From IMG/VR virus record IMGVR_UViG_3300044630_007310, positions 1-57,638 of that record: a stretch of 57,638 nucleotides of DNA. One strand, given 5' to 3'. The notes under the pieces are model-generated. The model saw only the letters and a list, made by a program, of their open reading frames with translations, was not told the DNA's origin and searched no databases. The position numbers were made by a program, and so were the translations under genes. Every line of letters starts with the position of its first letter. Position 1 is the first letter of the stretch. Positions 35,457 to 43,461 of this stretch are shown here, in pieces. This stretch comes from a virus.

Positions 35457-36164
35457 ATGAGCAATTATATTAATTCGTATGCAATTTGGGAGAATTTAAA
35501 TTCTCTAGACAGTTTTGAAGAAAAGGATCAAGTGATACTTTTTACTGATGTTGAATCCAGTTCTAAATTATGGAAGCTACATGAGATGGGAATGTTTAAT
35601 GCGTTAAAGGAACATGAAGATAGAATCTCAACGATCATAAAAAAGTACAGAGGAGAAATAATTAAAACTATTGGGGATAGTTATATGTTGGGCTTTGATG
35701 GAAAAGATTCTTTACTGGATTCAATCAAATTTGCGCATGAAATACAATTAGATCTTCGCAAAAAACCAATTAAAATCAAAGGTAAATCACTTAAGATTAG
35801 ATTAGGAATACACAAGGGACCTCTTTATAAAAAGAAGGTAATGATTCAAGGTAAAAAGTTAATTGATTACTTTGGAAATACAGTAAATACTGCTTCTAGG
35901 ATGGAGTCAACAGTTGGGGAATCTGGAGATATTGCATTTAGTTGGACCGGGGATCTAGATTCTGCAGAAGAAGGTAGAATAAAGGATTGGATAGAAAAGA
36001 GCGGATTAAAGGTAGAAATAATCGATTATAAGCATAGATGTTATTCTGGAAAAAGAAAAAGATCAGGTAGATTATTATCTGAGTTACAGGTCCATACATG
36101 TGAACCTATTACTCAATTAAAAGGAGTGGCCCCGGTTACTGCCTTTAAATTAAAGGTAAAATAG
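35457..36164 (+). CDS. Class III nucleotidyl (probably adenylyl) cyclase with capsid-targeting-like leader
   Basis: 235 aa. The cyclase homology domain (about 25-190) has both metal-binding Asp: Asp31 in LFTDVESSS and Asp74 in IKTIGDSYML. Lys70 and Asp137 (LIDYFGNT) fit the pair that selects adenine in class III adenylyl cyclases. Asn144 and Arg148 (NTVNTASRM) fit the transition-state residues. All catalytic residues are in one chain, so a homodimer would have two active sites making cAMP. The leader MSNYINSYAIWENLNSL is nearly the same as that of the lysozyme. There are no membrane, sensor or signal-peptide regions. It is a single plus-strand gene ending 2 nt from the convergent topoisomerase gene. 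Enzyme class is confident; the product nucleotide and packaging are inferred. Confidence 0.9.
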   Translation: MSNYINSYAIWENLNSLDSFEEKDQVILFTDVESSSKLWKLHEMGMFNALKEHEDRISTIIKKYRGEIIKTIGDSYMLGFDGKDSLLDSIKFAHEIQLDLRKKPIKIKGKSLKIRLGIHKGPLYKKKVMIQGKKLIDYFGNTVNTASRMESTVGESGDIAFSWTGDLDSAEEGRIKDWIEKSGLKVEIIDYKHRCYSGKRKRSGRLLSELQVHTCEPITQLKGVAPVTAFKLKVK

Positions 36165-36166
36165 TA

Positions 36167-37510
36167 TTAAGAGATCGCCTTTTTTAGTTCCTTTAAATCT
36201 TCTTTATACATATCAATAGGATCAAGTTTTTTAATTTTTTCTAGTTCTGCTTCCTTCTGAGCCTTATTTGCTAGTAATTCTTCATATTTCTCTTTAGTTA
36301 AGGTATGAATTTGCATTGACAAAAGATATGTGTATGATCCATTAACTTGACTAAATTTTTCTTTATCTAATTTAGCAATAACTTCATCTTTTGGGACATT
36401 GTTAATATTTAATCTTTTTTCAATTATCATTTTAATAAAACGAGCCCGATTGGAAAGAATATCTAACTCTTCTGTCAATTTATTAATCAAATAGTCCTTT
36501 CTTTTTTGATAGAAATTCAATCTAAAGCCAACAAAGTACTTTATAATTTCAGTTGCGCTATTGAATATTTTTAATTTTCCAAATTCATCTAAGACAGTAA
36601 AGTTTTCGCTCTGCTTTTCTTCCATTTTTAGAAAATTATCTAACTTATTTCTTCTTTGAAGATCAGAAAGAGTAGATCTATTTAATTTTAGAAGATAATT
36701 GATGTTGGATTTACAATTATTGTCATATGATACAATGTTTCGATCATCTTCTAATTTATTTAGATGTGCGTCATACTTTTCATAGGTAACTGAAGGCGGC
36801 AGCTCTTTTATTTGAACAGTTGAAGTATTTTTAATCTCATAAATTCCTCTAAATATCCAAGAGTTCTGAGAATCTGGCGAAGCTTCACATGTTCCATTGA
36901 AACCATTAATCCATGGAACAGGATCACTGTATTTTTTACCAGCTAATTCATTTACGCAGCACTCTATGAGATCTAAAGGATTTCTATTTAAGATGTTGGT
37001 AGCAAACCCAACGGCAATCCCTGATGAACCATTGAGTAATACTGTAGGCAATATTGGAAGAAAGTATTCAGGTTCAATCTGGGACCCCTCTTCCAATCTA
37101 GGGCTTAATAATTCAAAGTCCTTATATAGTAATCTAAAATTTTGATGTAATTTAGTAGAAACATATCTAGGCGCCCCGGCTTCTGGAGATCTAAGGGAAC
37201 CAAACTGGCCTATTTCTTCTAGAAGTGGCATAGAATTTTTAAACTTCTGTGCCATACCAATTATAGCACTATTTAAAGATCCATCTCCATGATGGTAATG
37301 GGCATCTGCTGCAATTCTACCAGTTAACTGAAATACTTTATATGGTTTTTCACTTCCGTTCTTCCAAATCTTATCAGCTACGTATATTACCTTTCTTTGA
37401 GTTGGTTTTAATCCATCGATCACAGATGGTATAGCTCGGTTCTCAATAACGTATTTTGCGTATTCTTTATAGTCTTGATCTAAATATTCTGTTATTGTAG
37501 ATATTTTCAT
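36167..37510 (-). CDS. Type II DNA topoisomerase medium subunit (gp52-like)
   Basis: 447 aa. This is the DNA-cleaving subunit. The catalytic tyrosine is Tyr116 in GAPRYVSTKL; upstream DGLKPTQRKVIY and HYHHGDGSLNSAI match GyrA/ParC/gp52. A long coiled-coil tower follows (about 325-447), without the C-terminal DNA-wrapping domain of GyrA. It pairs with the ATPase/TOPRIM subunit at 38980-40866, from which it is separated by five small genes on the same strand. It relieves torsion during replication. Confidence 0.93.
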   Translation of the reverse strand: MKISTITEYLDQDYKEYAKYVIENRAIPSVIDGLKPTQRKVIYVADKIWKNGSEKPYKVFQLTGRIAADAHYHHGDGSLNSAIIGMAQKFKNSMPLLEEIGQFGSLRSPEAGAPRYVSTKLHQNFRLLYKDFELLSPRLEEGSQIEPEYFLPILPTVLLNGSSGIAVGFATNILNRNPLDLIECCVNELAGKKYSDPVPWINGFNGTCEASPDSQNSWIFRGIYEIKNTSTVQIKELPPSVTYEKYDAHLNKLEDDRNIVSYDNNCKSNINYLLKLNRSTLSDLQRRNKLDNFLKMEEKQSENFTVLDEFGKLKIFNSATEIIKYFVGFRLNFYQKRKDYLINKLTEELDILSNRARFIKMIIEKRLNINNVPKDEVIAKLDKEKFSQVNGSYTYLLSMQIHTLTKEKYEELLANKAQKEAELEKIKKLDPIDMYKEDLKELKKAIS

Positions 37511-37552
37511 TGTTCAAATACTTTTTTAACGGCTTTAATTTAAGAATTAAAG

Positions 37553-37819
37553 TTAATTATTTTTGCCCGATTGACTATTTTCTAAGGATTTTTTTCTCGT
37601 AGCAAGTGGCAAAGCTGCAACCATTATTATAACAGGAGGATTTTCCTGAACTTCAGAAGAATATGTATTCCATGAGTTTTTTATCTTATTTCCAATATCA
37701 TCATTCAATAAAAATAAAGTATCTCTATCTTTAGTGACAACGGAAAATTCACTCAATTGAATATAGTTGGATTGAGAAAAGGATAATAAAGGAAAAAGGA
37801 ATAAAATAAAAGTTTTCAT
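37553..37819 (-). CDS. Small secreted or periplasmic protein with signal peptide
   Basis: 88 aa from the ATG at 37819. An earlier in-frame ATG at 37858 would overlap the upstream 49-aa gene and put a basic tail before the signal peptide, so it is not used. MKTFILFLFPLLSFSQSN is a standard Bacteroidota signal peptide, probably cut after FSQ or nearby. The mature part is about 70 residues with ending KSLENSQSGKNN and no known domain. It may act in the host envelope during infection. Confidence 0.65.
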   Translation of the reverse strand: MKTFILFLFPLLSFSQSNYIQLSEFSVVTKDRDTLFLLNDDIGNKIKNSWNTYSSEVQENPPVIIMVAALPLATRKKSLENSQSGKNN

Positions 37820-37830
37820 AATTATTTTTA

Positions 37831-37980
37831 TTAATCTTCTATTTTTACAATTTCCCAATGAAAAGGTTCTCTATTTCTAGAATATTGTTCCATTGTCCAC
37901 TTAATATTTTCAGAAGATATTTCAATTTCCTCAGACTTATTAGATACTATCCACAATATTTTTATTAAATACGTCATCAT
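37831..37980 (-). CDS. Small hypothetical protein, 49 aa
   Basis: Frame MMTYLIKILWIVSNKSEEIE... to ...HWEIVKIED. It starts in an ATGA overlap with the stop of the 96-aa gene and ends 11 nt before the signal-peptide gene, so it fits the operon exactly. The first 12 residues are hydrophobic. No family is recognised. Confidence 0.5.
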   Translation of the reverse strand: MMTYLIKILWIVSNKSEEIEISSENIKWTMEQYSRNREPFHWEIVKIED

Positions 37981-38267
37981 TGTGGATTTTTAGTTTTAGG
38001 TGAACATCCTAACCAAAATTGAAAACTGAATGCATCTTTAAGTTTACCCTTAATCTTGTGTTTGGTCATAGTTGACTCGAATATTTCTTGTAGAACAGAT
38101 TGTTCGCATTCATGCTCCATGAAAGGTATAACCTTTTGGCCAAATTCATTAGTTTTAGCATTTTTTAATAATTCACTAAAGTCTGCAGGCGGTTCGCTAG
38201 CAGCAAATGATAATTGATAAAGCTCAGTTAGGATCTGATCATGCTTTTCCGCTTTTGTTTTTCTCAT
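37977..38267 (-). CDS. Hypothetical protein, 96 aa
   Basis: Helical, with MEHECEQSVLQEIFESTM and ending WLGCSPKTKNPQ. No family is recognised. It overlaps the SLOG gene upstream by 29 nt and the 49-aa gene downstream by 4 nt. Confidence 0.55.
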   Translation of the reverse strand: MRKTKAEKHDQILTELYQLSFAASEPPADFSELLKNAKTNEFGQKVIPFMEHECEQSVLQEIFESTMTKHKIKGKLKDAFSFQFWLGCSPKTKNPQ

Positions 38268-38610
38268 AATTTATTATTTTTATTTTTAAACCTTTTTTCT
38301 CAGCAATATTGATCATATGTTCAGTTCCTCTACTAGTACCATCCCAGAAAGCAATAAGTAAATCTGCATAGTCTGCCATTTCAGAATTTCTCTTATAGCC
38401 AGCTGCCTTTCCGTATTTATCCCAATCTGCTGGAAATATTTTACAATTATGTCCATTTTCCAAAGCATATTCTTCTCCTAAAGAATCGGCTCCTTTTGCT
38501 CGACCACTAACAATTTCAATATTATCCAAATTAGATAGAATCTGATCACATGATTCCTTTAATAAGGAATAATCACTGAAATCTCTGCCGCCTGCAATTA
38601 TTACTTTCAT
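38239..38610 (-). CDS. SLOG-family protein, YspA/DUF2493-like
   Basis: 123 aa. VIIAGGRDFSDY at the N terminus, EIVSGRAKGADSLGEEYA, FPADWDKYGKAAGYKRN and LIAFWDGTSRGTEHMI are the successive nucleotide-pocket motifs of the YspA branch of the SLOG fold, which binds nucleotides or nucleotide-sugar derivatives and includes signalling sensors and lysine-decarboxylase-like enzymes. It is a complete single-domain member. The ligand and partner in a phage are unknown. It overlaps the 128-aa gene by 4 nt. Confidence 0.82.
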   Translation of the reverse strand: MKVIIAGGRDFSDYSLLKESCDQILSNLDNIEIVSGRAKGADSLGEEYALENGHNCKIFPADWDKYGKAAGYKRNSEMADYADLLIAFWDGTSRGTEHMINIAEKKGLKIKIINYEKNKSGKA

Positions 38611-38993
38611 TTTTTATTAATCGATTTTCTTCGAACGATCTTACCTATTTCCTGATCGTTAGGAATATTGTAAAAATCAGAAGATTCTACTACCGTGTCT
38701 TGAAATTTATCATTTATAATTTCGAGAAATTCAGGATGAATCTCTAATAATTGAGATCTATTTAAGTGAGAGTATGATGTCTCTTCATATGCTCCATATT
38801 CAGTTAAAACATGATACATTTCTTCTCCTTGATCCATCCAGCCTGATTTTAATATTTTAACGATGATAGGCTCTTCTCCTTCTTTTGGAGAAAGGGACCA
38901 TACTACTTCACTATTTGACTTTTTCATCGGAATATTAAATTCTCGAGTAGTAGATGCTCCGTCCTGATGACGGATAGTTTCAGTTACTTTCAT
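38607..38993 (-). CDS. Hypothetical protein, 128 aa
   Basis: Acidic, with beta-rich N-terminal half (SNSEVVWSLSPKEGEEPIIV) and the C terminus ending GKIVRRKSINKK. No domain is recognised. It overlaps the topoisomerase large subunit by 14 nt and the SLOG gene by 4 nt, so it belongs to the topoisomerase operon. Confidence 0.55.
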   Translation of the reverse strand: MKVTETIRHQDGASTTREFNIPMKKSNSEVVWSLSPKEGEEPIIVKILKSGWMDQGEEMYHVLTEYGAYEETSYSHLNRSQLLEIHPEFLEIINDKFQDTVVESSDFYNIPNDQEIGKIVRRKSINKK

Positions 38994-40866
38994 ATGTTTT
39001 GGTATCTAATAATTTTTCTTTTCTAGGCTGAGAATCTGCTCCAAACCAGGCCTCGAGAGATTCTTTTGATTCTTTATCTAGTTTTAATTGTACCACAAAA
39101 GGATCTTTAATTATATTTTCATATTCATCGTCTTCTAATGCAGCTAGACCCTTTTTATATTCAATATTCCAAGAGGATGCATTTGTTGATTTCTTATTTG
39201 ACCAATTTTCAAACTCCTGATTTGTATAGAAATTTTGAACTTGATTACCTTTTTTAGCAACTACTAGCGGAGTCATAACTTTATAAATAATTCCAGTTTC
39301 AAACATTTCTGGCCAATATTTAGCAAAGAAATTGATTAACTGGGCGGCAATTGAATTTCCGTCTGGATCTGCATCGGTATAAATATAAATCTTTCCATAT
39401 CTTAAATTATTAGGATCCTCTCCTAATTTAAGACCTATTGATCCCATTAAACCTTTGACTTCTTCATTCTGAATTACCTTGGAATTTGGAAGTTCATGAA
39501 CATTTATGAATTTACCCTTAAGTGGATATGCTCCTATTAATTGAGTATCTCTAAATTTACGAACGGCAGAAAGGGCGGACATTCCTTCGTATATTCCAAG
39601 TATACATTTATCTCGACCGTCTTTTCTTTGAGCATCTATTAATTTTGGAATTCTACCCCTATCTAAAGATTTATTTAATTTTCTAAGTTCTGCTCTCTCT
39701 TCTGCTAATTGTTTCTTCTCTATCCAATCTAAAACAGATTGGATTATCTCGGATTTAAAGACTAGTTTTGCAATTTTATCAGTAACTTCATGTTTAGTTC
39801 CAAAGTCTTTAACTTCTGTGATTAATTTTTCTTTAGTCTGGGAACTAAAAAATGAGTTTACTATAGTGGAATCAATAAAAACATATAAGTGGTTCCTAAT
39901 ATCACTTGGCCTCACATCTACTTTATGTTTTTTCTTAATCATTTCTCTTAATTGAGAAATTAATTGATTTGTAATGTATTCCACATGAGTTCCTCCATCC
40001 TTTGTATGTACTGAATTAACAAAGCTTACATTTTGAAATCCATTTTCGGATTTGGCAAATCCGATCTTCCAATTTTTTGTTTCTTCAAAGAAATATTCAC
40101 TTGCATATAATTGAATGTATTCTTCAAAGCTTTTAAACCTTAATAGGAAATCTTGCTTCTTTCCATCCTTAATCTTTGTTAATTTTAAAGTGAGTTTATT
40201 GTTACATCCAACTAAATCTAGACATCTTTTAAATAGAATTTGAAAGGAATTCTCATCTATTATCTTCATTTTAAAACGTTCAAGATCTGGGAAAAATGAA
40301 ATTTCTGTAAAACCGCGTTTAGCTGGGTTTATTTTGGCAGAGGATCTCTTGCCCATATTATCAGTAAAAGTTTGCTCGAATTTGTTTATACCGTCACATG
40401 TAGAAACTGAAAACTTTTTACTAAATATATTAGTTAGAGTAGATCCTACTCCGTTTGTACCGGCAACAGTGCGCTGCTCTGAGTCATCAAAGTTTGAACC
40501 TGCCTTAAGATTTGAAAAGATCATTTCTGGAATCCATTCTTTATGAACTGGATGCTTTTCAACTGGGATTCCTCCATTATCCCAGACTGAAATCTCAGTA
40601 GTATCTAGGTTTATGGTAATTCGAATCTCATTTAATTTTGGATTTCTACGATGCTCGTCTACTGAATTTGAAACAATTTCATCAAATATTTTAATGAAAC
40701 CTGGATTATAGTGTACTTCTTCAATTCTTACTTTTTCTCCGTCGTATAGATATTGATCTCCAGTATGTATTGCAACTGATCCAATATACATTGATGGTCT
40801 TAAAAGAACGTGCTCGACATCAGTAAGCTTTTGATATTTTGTTTCAATAGATTTTTGCTTTGCCAT
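38980..40866 (-). CDS. Type II DNA topoisomerase large subunit, gp39+gp60 fused
   Basis: 628 aa from ATG 40866 (MAKQKSIETKYQ). A longer in-frame start at 40941 would overlap the membrane-protein gene and is rejected. The GHKL ATPase motifs are DEIVSNSVDEH, VWDNGGIPVEK and AGTNGVGSTL. The transducer region follows. The TOPRIM domain has the catalytic Glu in LGIYEGMSAL and the metal pair in YIYTDADPDGN. In T4 the ATPase and TOPRIM parts are split between gp39 and gp60; here they are one chain. Confidence 0.93.
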   Translation of the reverse strand: MAKQKSIETKYQKLTDVEHVLLRPSMYIGSVAIHTGDQYLYDGEKVRIEEVHYNPGFIKIFDEIVSNSVDEHRRNPKLNEIRITINLDTTEISVWDNGGIPVEKHPVHKEWIPEMIFSNLKAGSNFDDSEQRTVAGTNGVGSTLTNIFSKKFSVSTCDGINKFEQTFTDNMGKRSSAKINPAKRGFTEISFFPDLERFKMKIIDENSFQILFKRCLDLVGCNNKLTLKLTKIKDGKKQDFLLRFKSFEEYIQLYASEYFFEETKNWKIGFAKSENGFQNVSFVNSVHTKDGGTHVEYITNQLISQLREMIKKKHKVDVRPSDIRNHLYVFIDSTIVNSFFSSQTKEKLITEVKDFGTKHEVTDKIAKLVFKSEIIQSVLDWIEKKQLAEERAELRKLNKSLDRGRIPKLIDAQRKDGRDKCILGIYEGMSALSAVRKFRDTQLIGAYPLKGKFINVHELPNSKVIQNEEVKGLMGSIGLKLGEDPNNLRYGKIYIYTDADPDGNSIAAQLINFFAKYWPEMFETGIIYKVMTPLVVAKKGNQVQNFYTNQEFENWSNKKSTNASSWNIEYKKGLAALEDDEYENIIKDPFVVQLKLDKESKESLEAWFGADSQPRKEKLLDTKTYESN

Positions 40867-40885
40867 GTTATAATATGAGTATTTT

Positions 40886-41167
40886 TTAATCTTTTTTAGA
40901 TATTTCCTTTTTAATACCCAAATACGTGCCAATGGTTCCACCGATTAGAAAAGAAATTATAGGAAGTATTTCTCCATTCATGATTGAGTGAGTTCCGATT
41001 GCAATAGAGATTAACCATACTAAAGCTAATCCATTTCCAGTTACGACTGCTCCAACTATATTTTTTTTAGAGGTATATATAACATTTAATGTTCTTAAAT
41101 ATACAAATATAAGTTGAGAAATAAAGATGCAGACCGAGCTTAATATTGGGTCGCCGATGATTTTCAT
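40886..41167 (-). CDS. Small membrane protein, DUF5698/UPF0316-like
   Basis: 93 aa with three hydrophobic segments (about 8-25, 37-58 and 67-85). FVYLRTLNVIYTSKK and the later ISFLIGGTIGTYLGIKKE resemble the DUF5698 pattern (LRTxR... with a final GxxxGxxxG-type helix). The role is unknown; holin function is less likely given the family resemblance. It ends 19 nt before the topoisomerase start. Confidence 0.6.
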   Translation of the reverse strand: MKIIGDPILSSVCIFISQLIFVYLRTLNVIYTSKKNIVGAVVTGNGLALVWLISIAIGTHSIMNGEILPIISFLIGGTIGTYLGIKKEISKKD

Positions 41168-41176
41168 ATCTTTAGT

Positions 41177-42772
41177 TTATTTTAATTTTTTTGTTTTTAA
41201 AGCTTCTAAAAAGTATTTAGGAACTATCTTATTATTTAATATTTGATCAAAGCACTCATCTAATATATATGTTTCTGCCCAGTCTTCGTCATTTCTAATT
41301 GATCTTCCATAAGATTGCATAATATCAATCGAGGTCTTCCAATTATACCAATCAGGATTGGTTTCAAGTCTTTTTTTAATTTTAGTGCTTCTTAAATTTG
41401 GAAAAGGAACCTTTAATATTATTTGAAATCTAGATAATTCATCCTTTAGGTCAATTCCATTTATCATAGAAGGAGAAACTAGGACGGTGTTTAATTTAGA
41501 TTCTAGATGATGATTCAAAGATTTCTCTCGAGTAGATGCATCGTGGATTAATAATCTGCGGTCTTTAATTGATCTAGATATCCAATTGTTAAATTCATAA
41601 TTTCCAGAATGTATTATTCCTTTATTGTTTACATTCTTTTCAAGTATTTTCTTAATAATTGGTACTGATCTTTTAAAGGTTTGAGTCTTATCATAATAAG
41701 ACATTTTACCAAATTTTAAGTAGATTATTGGCCTATTTTCAGTTGGAAAAGGACACGGAAGGGAAAGATATGTATATTCCTCAGAATTTAGTCCCATTAA
41801 GAATCCCATCATTTTAGGATCTAATATTGTACCTGACATAAATATAATATGATCATATTGCTTCCAAAAAAGATCTTTTAGATATTGATTAGCCCATATT
41901 GGCTCAACTGATATTTTAAAATTACCATCTGAATCAAGTTCTCTTTCAAAAATCCAATTAGTTAAATAGCTATCTTCATCTTTAATGAATCTATTATATT
42001 TGCACATTGATTTATCACAATGGTCTGCTTTTTTAACTAATTCTGCTTTTTTATTCTTTGATCTAGTTGATTTTGCATCTTCTAAAAGGCTATCAATTCT
42101 GTTAATTAGTCTTGGTATTATTACTTTTTTAACGTAGTTTGAAAGCTGCTTAATAGTAATTATTTCTTCAAAATCCTTAGCCATATATTCTTCCCAAATA
42201 TCTAGAATAGTAAGTGATTTTTTAGAAAAGACTGAGGATATAAAATCACAGAATGTTTCTTCAAATTCATGAGCTTCATCTATGATTAATAAATTAGCTC
42301 CTCTATCAGCTAAGATATCTGGACTATACATAGAATAAGCAGTAATTAAATGAAAATTAGTTAGGCTTAATCTATCTTTAACAAATCCAGATTGGGCAAT
42401 TGAATGAGGGCATCCATTGCATCCTTTAGAATTTTCTTTAGCCTTATTAAGAATCTTAGATTCTCCACATGCCATCATACTATTTCTACACCAATATGAA
42501 TTACTGCCTTTTAATGAGGATATAAAATCAAAATCTTTAACATATTGATCTTGTAGAATTTTACTGTTGGTTAACATAGTAACCCTTGCTCTAGGATTAA
42601 CTTCCTTAATATACCAGTCAGCAATCATTACTGCTGCAAAAGATTTACCTACTCCAGTTGGAGCATCAACCATCATGAATTTTTTATTCTCAGACTCAAT
42701 AGAGTTTTTTACGAAATCTAGAATCTCTAATTGTTGAGGTCTTGGATCATACTTAAGGTTAATCTTTTTCAA
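41177..42772 (-). CDS. DinG/XPD-family superfamily 2 DNA helicase with Fe-S cysteines
   Basis: 531 aa. Walker A is DAPTGVGKS (36-44) and the DEAH box is LLIIDEAHEF. Between them four Cys (95, 102, 118, 121) have the spacing of the 4Fe-4S cluster domain of XPD/DinG helicases. Motifs V/VI are VSPSMINGIDL and QSYGRSIRNDED. This type unwinds DNA 5' to 3' and is linked to repair, R-loop removal and replication restart. It begins at the last base before the tRNA region. It is shorter than bacterial DinG (about 716 aa) and has no nuclease domain. Confidence 0.88.
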   Translation of the reverse strand: MKKINLKYDPRPQQLEILDFVKNSIESENKKFMMVDAPTGVGKSFAAVMIADWYIKEVNPRARVTMLTNSKILQDQYVKDFDFISSLKGSNSYWCRNSMMACGESKILNKAKENSKGCNGCPHSIAQSGFVKDRLSLTNFHLITAYSMYSPDILADRGANLLIIDEAHEFEETFCDFISSVFSKKSLTILDIWEEYMAKDFEEIITIKQLSNYVKKVIIPRLINRIDSLLEDAKSTRSKNKKAELVKKADHCDKSMCKYNRFIKDEDSYLTNWIFERELDSDGNFKISVEPIWANQYLKDLFWKQYDHIIFMSGTILDPKMMGFLMGLNSEEYTYLSLPCPFPTENRPIIYLKFGKMSYYDKTQTFKRSVPIIKKILEKNVNNKGIIHSGNYEFNNWISRSIKDRRLLIHDASTREKSLNHHLESKLNTVLVSPSMINGIDLKDELSRFQIILKVPFPNLRSTKIKKRLETNPDWYNWKTSIDIMQSYGRSIRNDEDWAETYILDECFDQILNNKIVPKYFLEALKTKKLK

Positions 42773-42789
42773 ATTCTATTTTATTTAAG

Positions 42790-42863
42790 TGGTCCCACCT
42801 GGGCTCGAACCAGGGACCTACTGATTATGAGTCAGTTGCTCTAACCGGCTGAGCTATAGGACC
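42790..42863 (-). tRNA. tRNA with CAU anticodon (Met or Ile2)
   Basis: 74 nt. Acceptor GGTCCTA pairs with TGGGACC (one G-T pair). The anticodon arm is ACTGA-CTCATAA-TCAGT and the T arm CCTGG-TTCGAGC-CCAGG. Discriminator A; CCA is not encoded. A CAU anticodon means elongator Met, or Ile2 reading AUA if C34 is lysidine-modified. AUA codons are very common in this genome, so Ile2 is a real alternative. Confidence 0.85.
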
Positions 42864-42923
42864 GTTAGATTTTTAAAACCCATCTCCAAAGAGGTAAGGA
42901 AACTCCATCCGTGTTTTTTGCGC

Positions 42924-43001
42924 AGTCAGGGCCGGACTCGAACCGGATAAGCAACCATTTTACTGGACTCGGGACCAATCCCTCATTACACCCACCTGAC
43001 T
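42924..43001 (-). ncRNA. tRNA-like structured element, unassigned
   Basis: 78 nt between the two tRNAs. The ends form a perfect 7-bp acceptor-like stem (AGTCAGG with CCTGACT), and a T-arm-like CCGG-TTCGAGT-CCGG sits at the right distance from the 3' end. Internally GGATT can pair with AGTCC and AGTAA with TTGCT, the latter like a long variable arm. A normal D arm is not found and no loop has T33 before a clear anticodon. It may be a decayed tRNA, a class II tRNA that I fold wrongly, or another small RNA. Confidence 0.4.
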
Positions 43002-43078
43002 ATGGACGGGCTTTTTGTCAATCTCTCTTAGGCTAGCCCGATACCGCCCTAAGTTCATCCGGGAGCTACCCAGCCTCG
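43002..43078 (-). other. Intergenic segment with potential hairpins, no gene seen
   Basis: On the minus strand CTTAGG/CCTAAG and CGGGCT/AGCCCG can form overlapping helices. No open frame of useful length and no tRNA fold are seen. It could be part of the same structured transcript as the tRNA-like element. Confidence 0.35.
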
Positions 43079-43152
43079 TGATCCACTCAGGATTCGAACC
43101 TGAGACCTACTGCTTAGAAGGCAGTTGCTCTATCCAGCTGAGCTAGCGGACC
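43079..43152 (-). tRNA. tRNA-Arg (UCU)
   Basis: 74 nt. Acceptor GGTCCGC pairs with GTGGATC (two G-T pairs). The anticodon arm is ACTGC-CTTCTAA-GCAGT, anticodon TCT, and the T arm is CTCAG-GTTCGAA-TCCTGAG in register. Discriminator A, CCA not encoded. It reads AGA/AGG, the main Arg codons in the genes of this window. Confidence 0.92.
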
Positions 43153-43179
43153 TTTAATTATTATACCGGGATTAAATCC

Positions 43180-43461
43180 TTAAGATTTAATCATTGCAGC
43201 ACTTAATTGATTAATTAGGCCCTGGACGATTGCAAAATTATAAAATCTAATAGGATGCTCAGTGTTAAACACATCAACATACCATTCATCTTCAAGAATC
43301 TCGCTTTTACTGCCGGTAATGAAACTCATTCCATTGCAAATATCAAAGACATAATAGTAATCTTCGATATCAGGTACCCATACTCCATTTGAATCTAGAT
43401 ATGAACTATCTGAAAATTCGTGCTTGGTAAATCCTAGTAATTGAACTTCTTTTTCTGTCAT
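43180..43461 (-). CDS. Hypothetical protein, 93 aa
   Basis: Acidic, aromatic-rich (VPDIEDYYYVFDI, FYNFAIVQGLINQL). No domain is recognised. Its ATG shares one base with the stop of the 36-aa gene upstream (TAATG), indicating coupled translation. Confidence 0.6.
   Translation of the reverse strand: MTEKEVQLLGFTKHEFSDSSYLDSNGVWVPDIEDYYYVFDICNGMSFITGSKSEILEDEWYVDVFNTEHPIRFYNFAIVQGLINQLSAAMIKS

Noticed and set aside
40867-40941. Longer N terminus for the topoisomerase large subunit
   Set aside because: It would overlap the membrane-protein gene by 56 nt and adds a basic stretch unlike the start of gp39; MAKQKSIETKYQ is the natural start.
40886-41167. Holin assignment for the three-segment membrane protein
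   Set aside because: The sequence resembles DUF5698-type proteins and lies in the replication operon away from the lysozyme; no holin-specific feature is seen.
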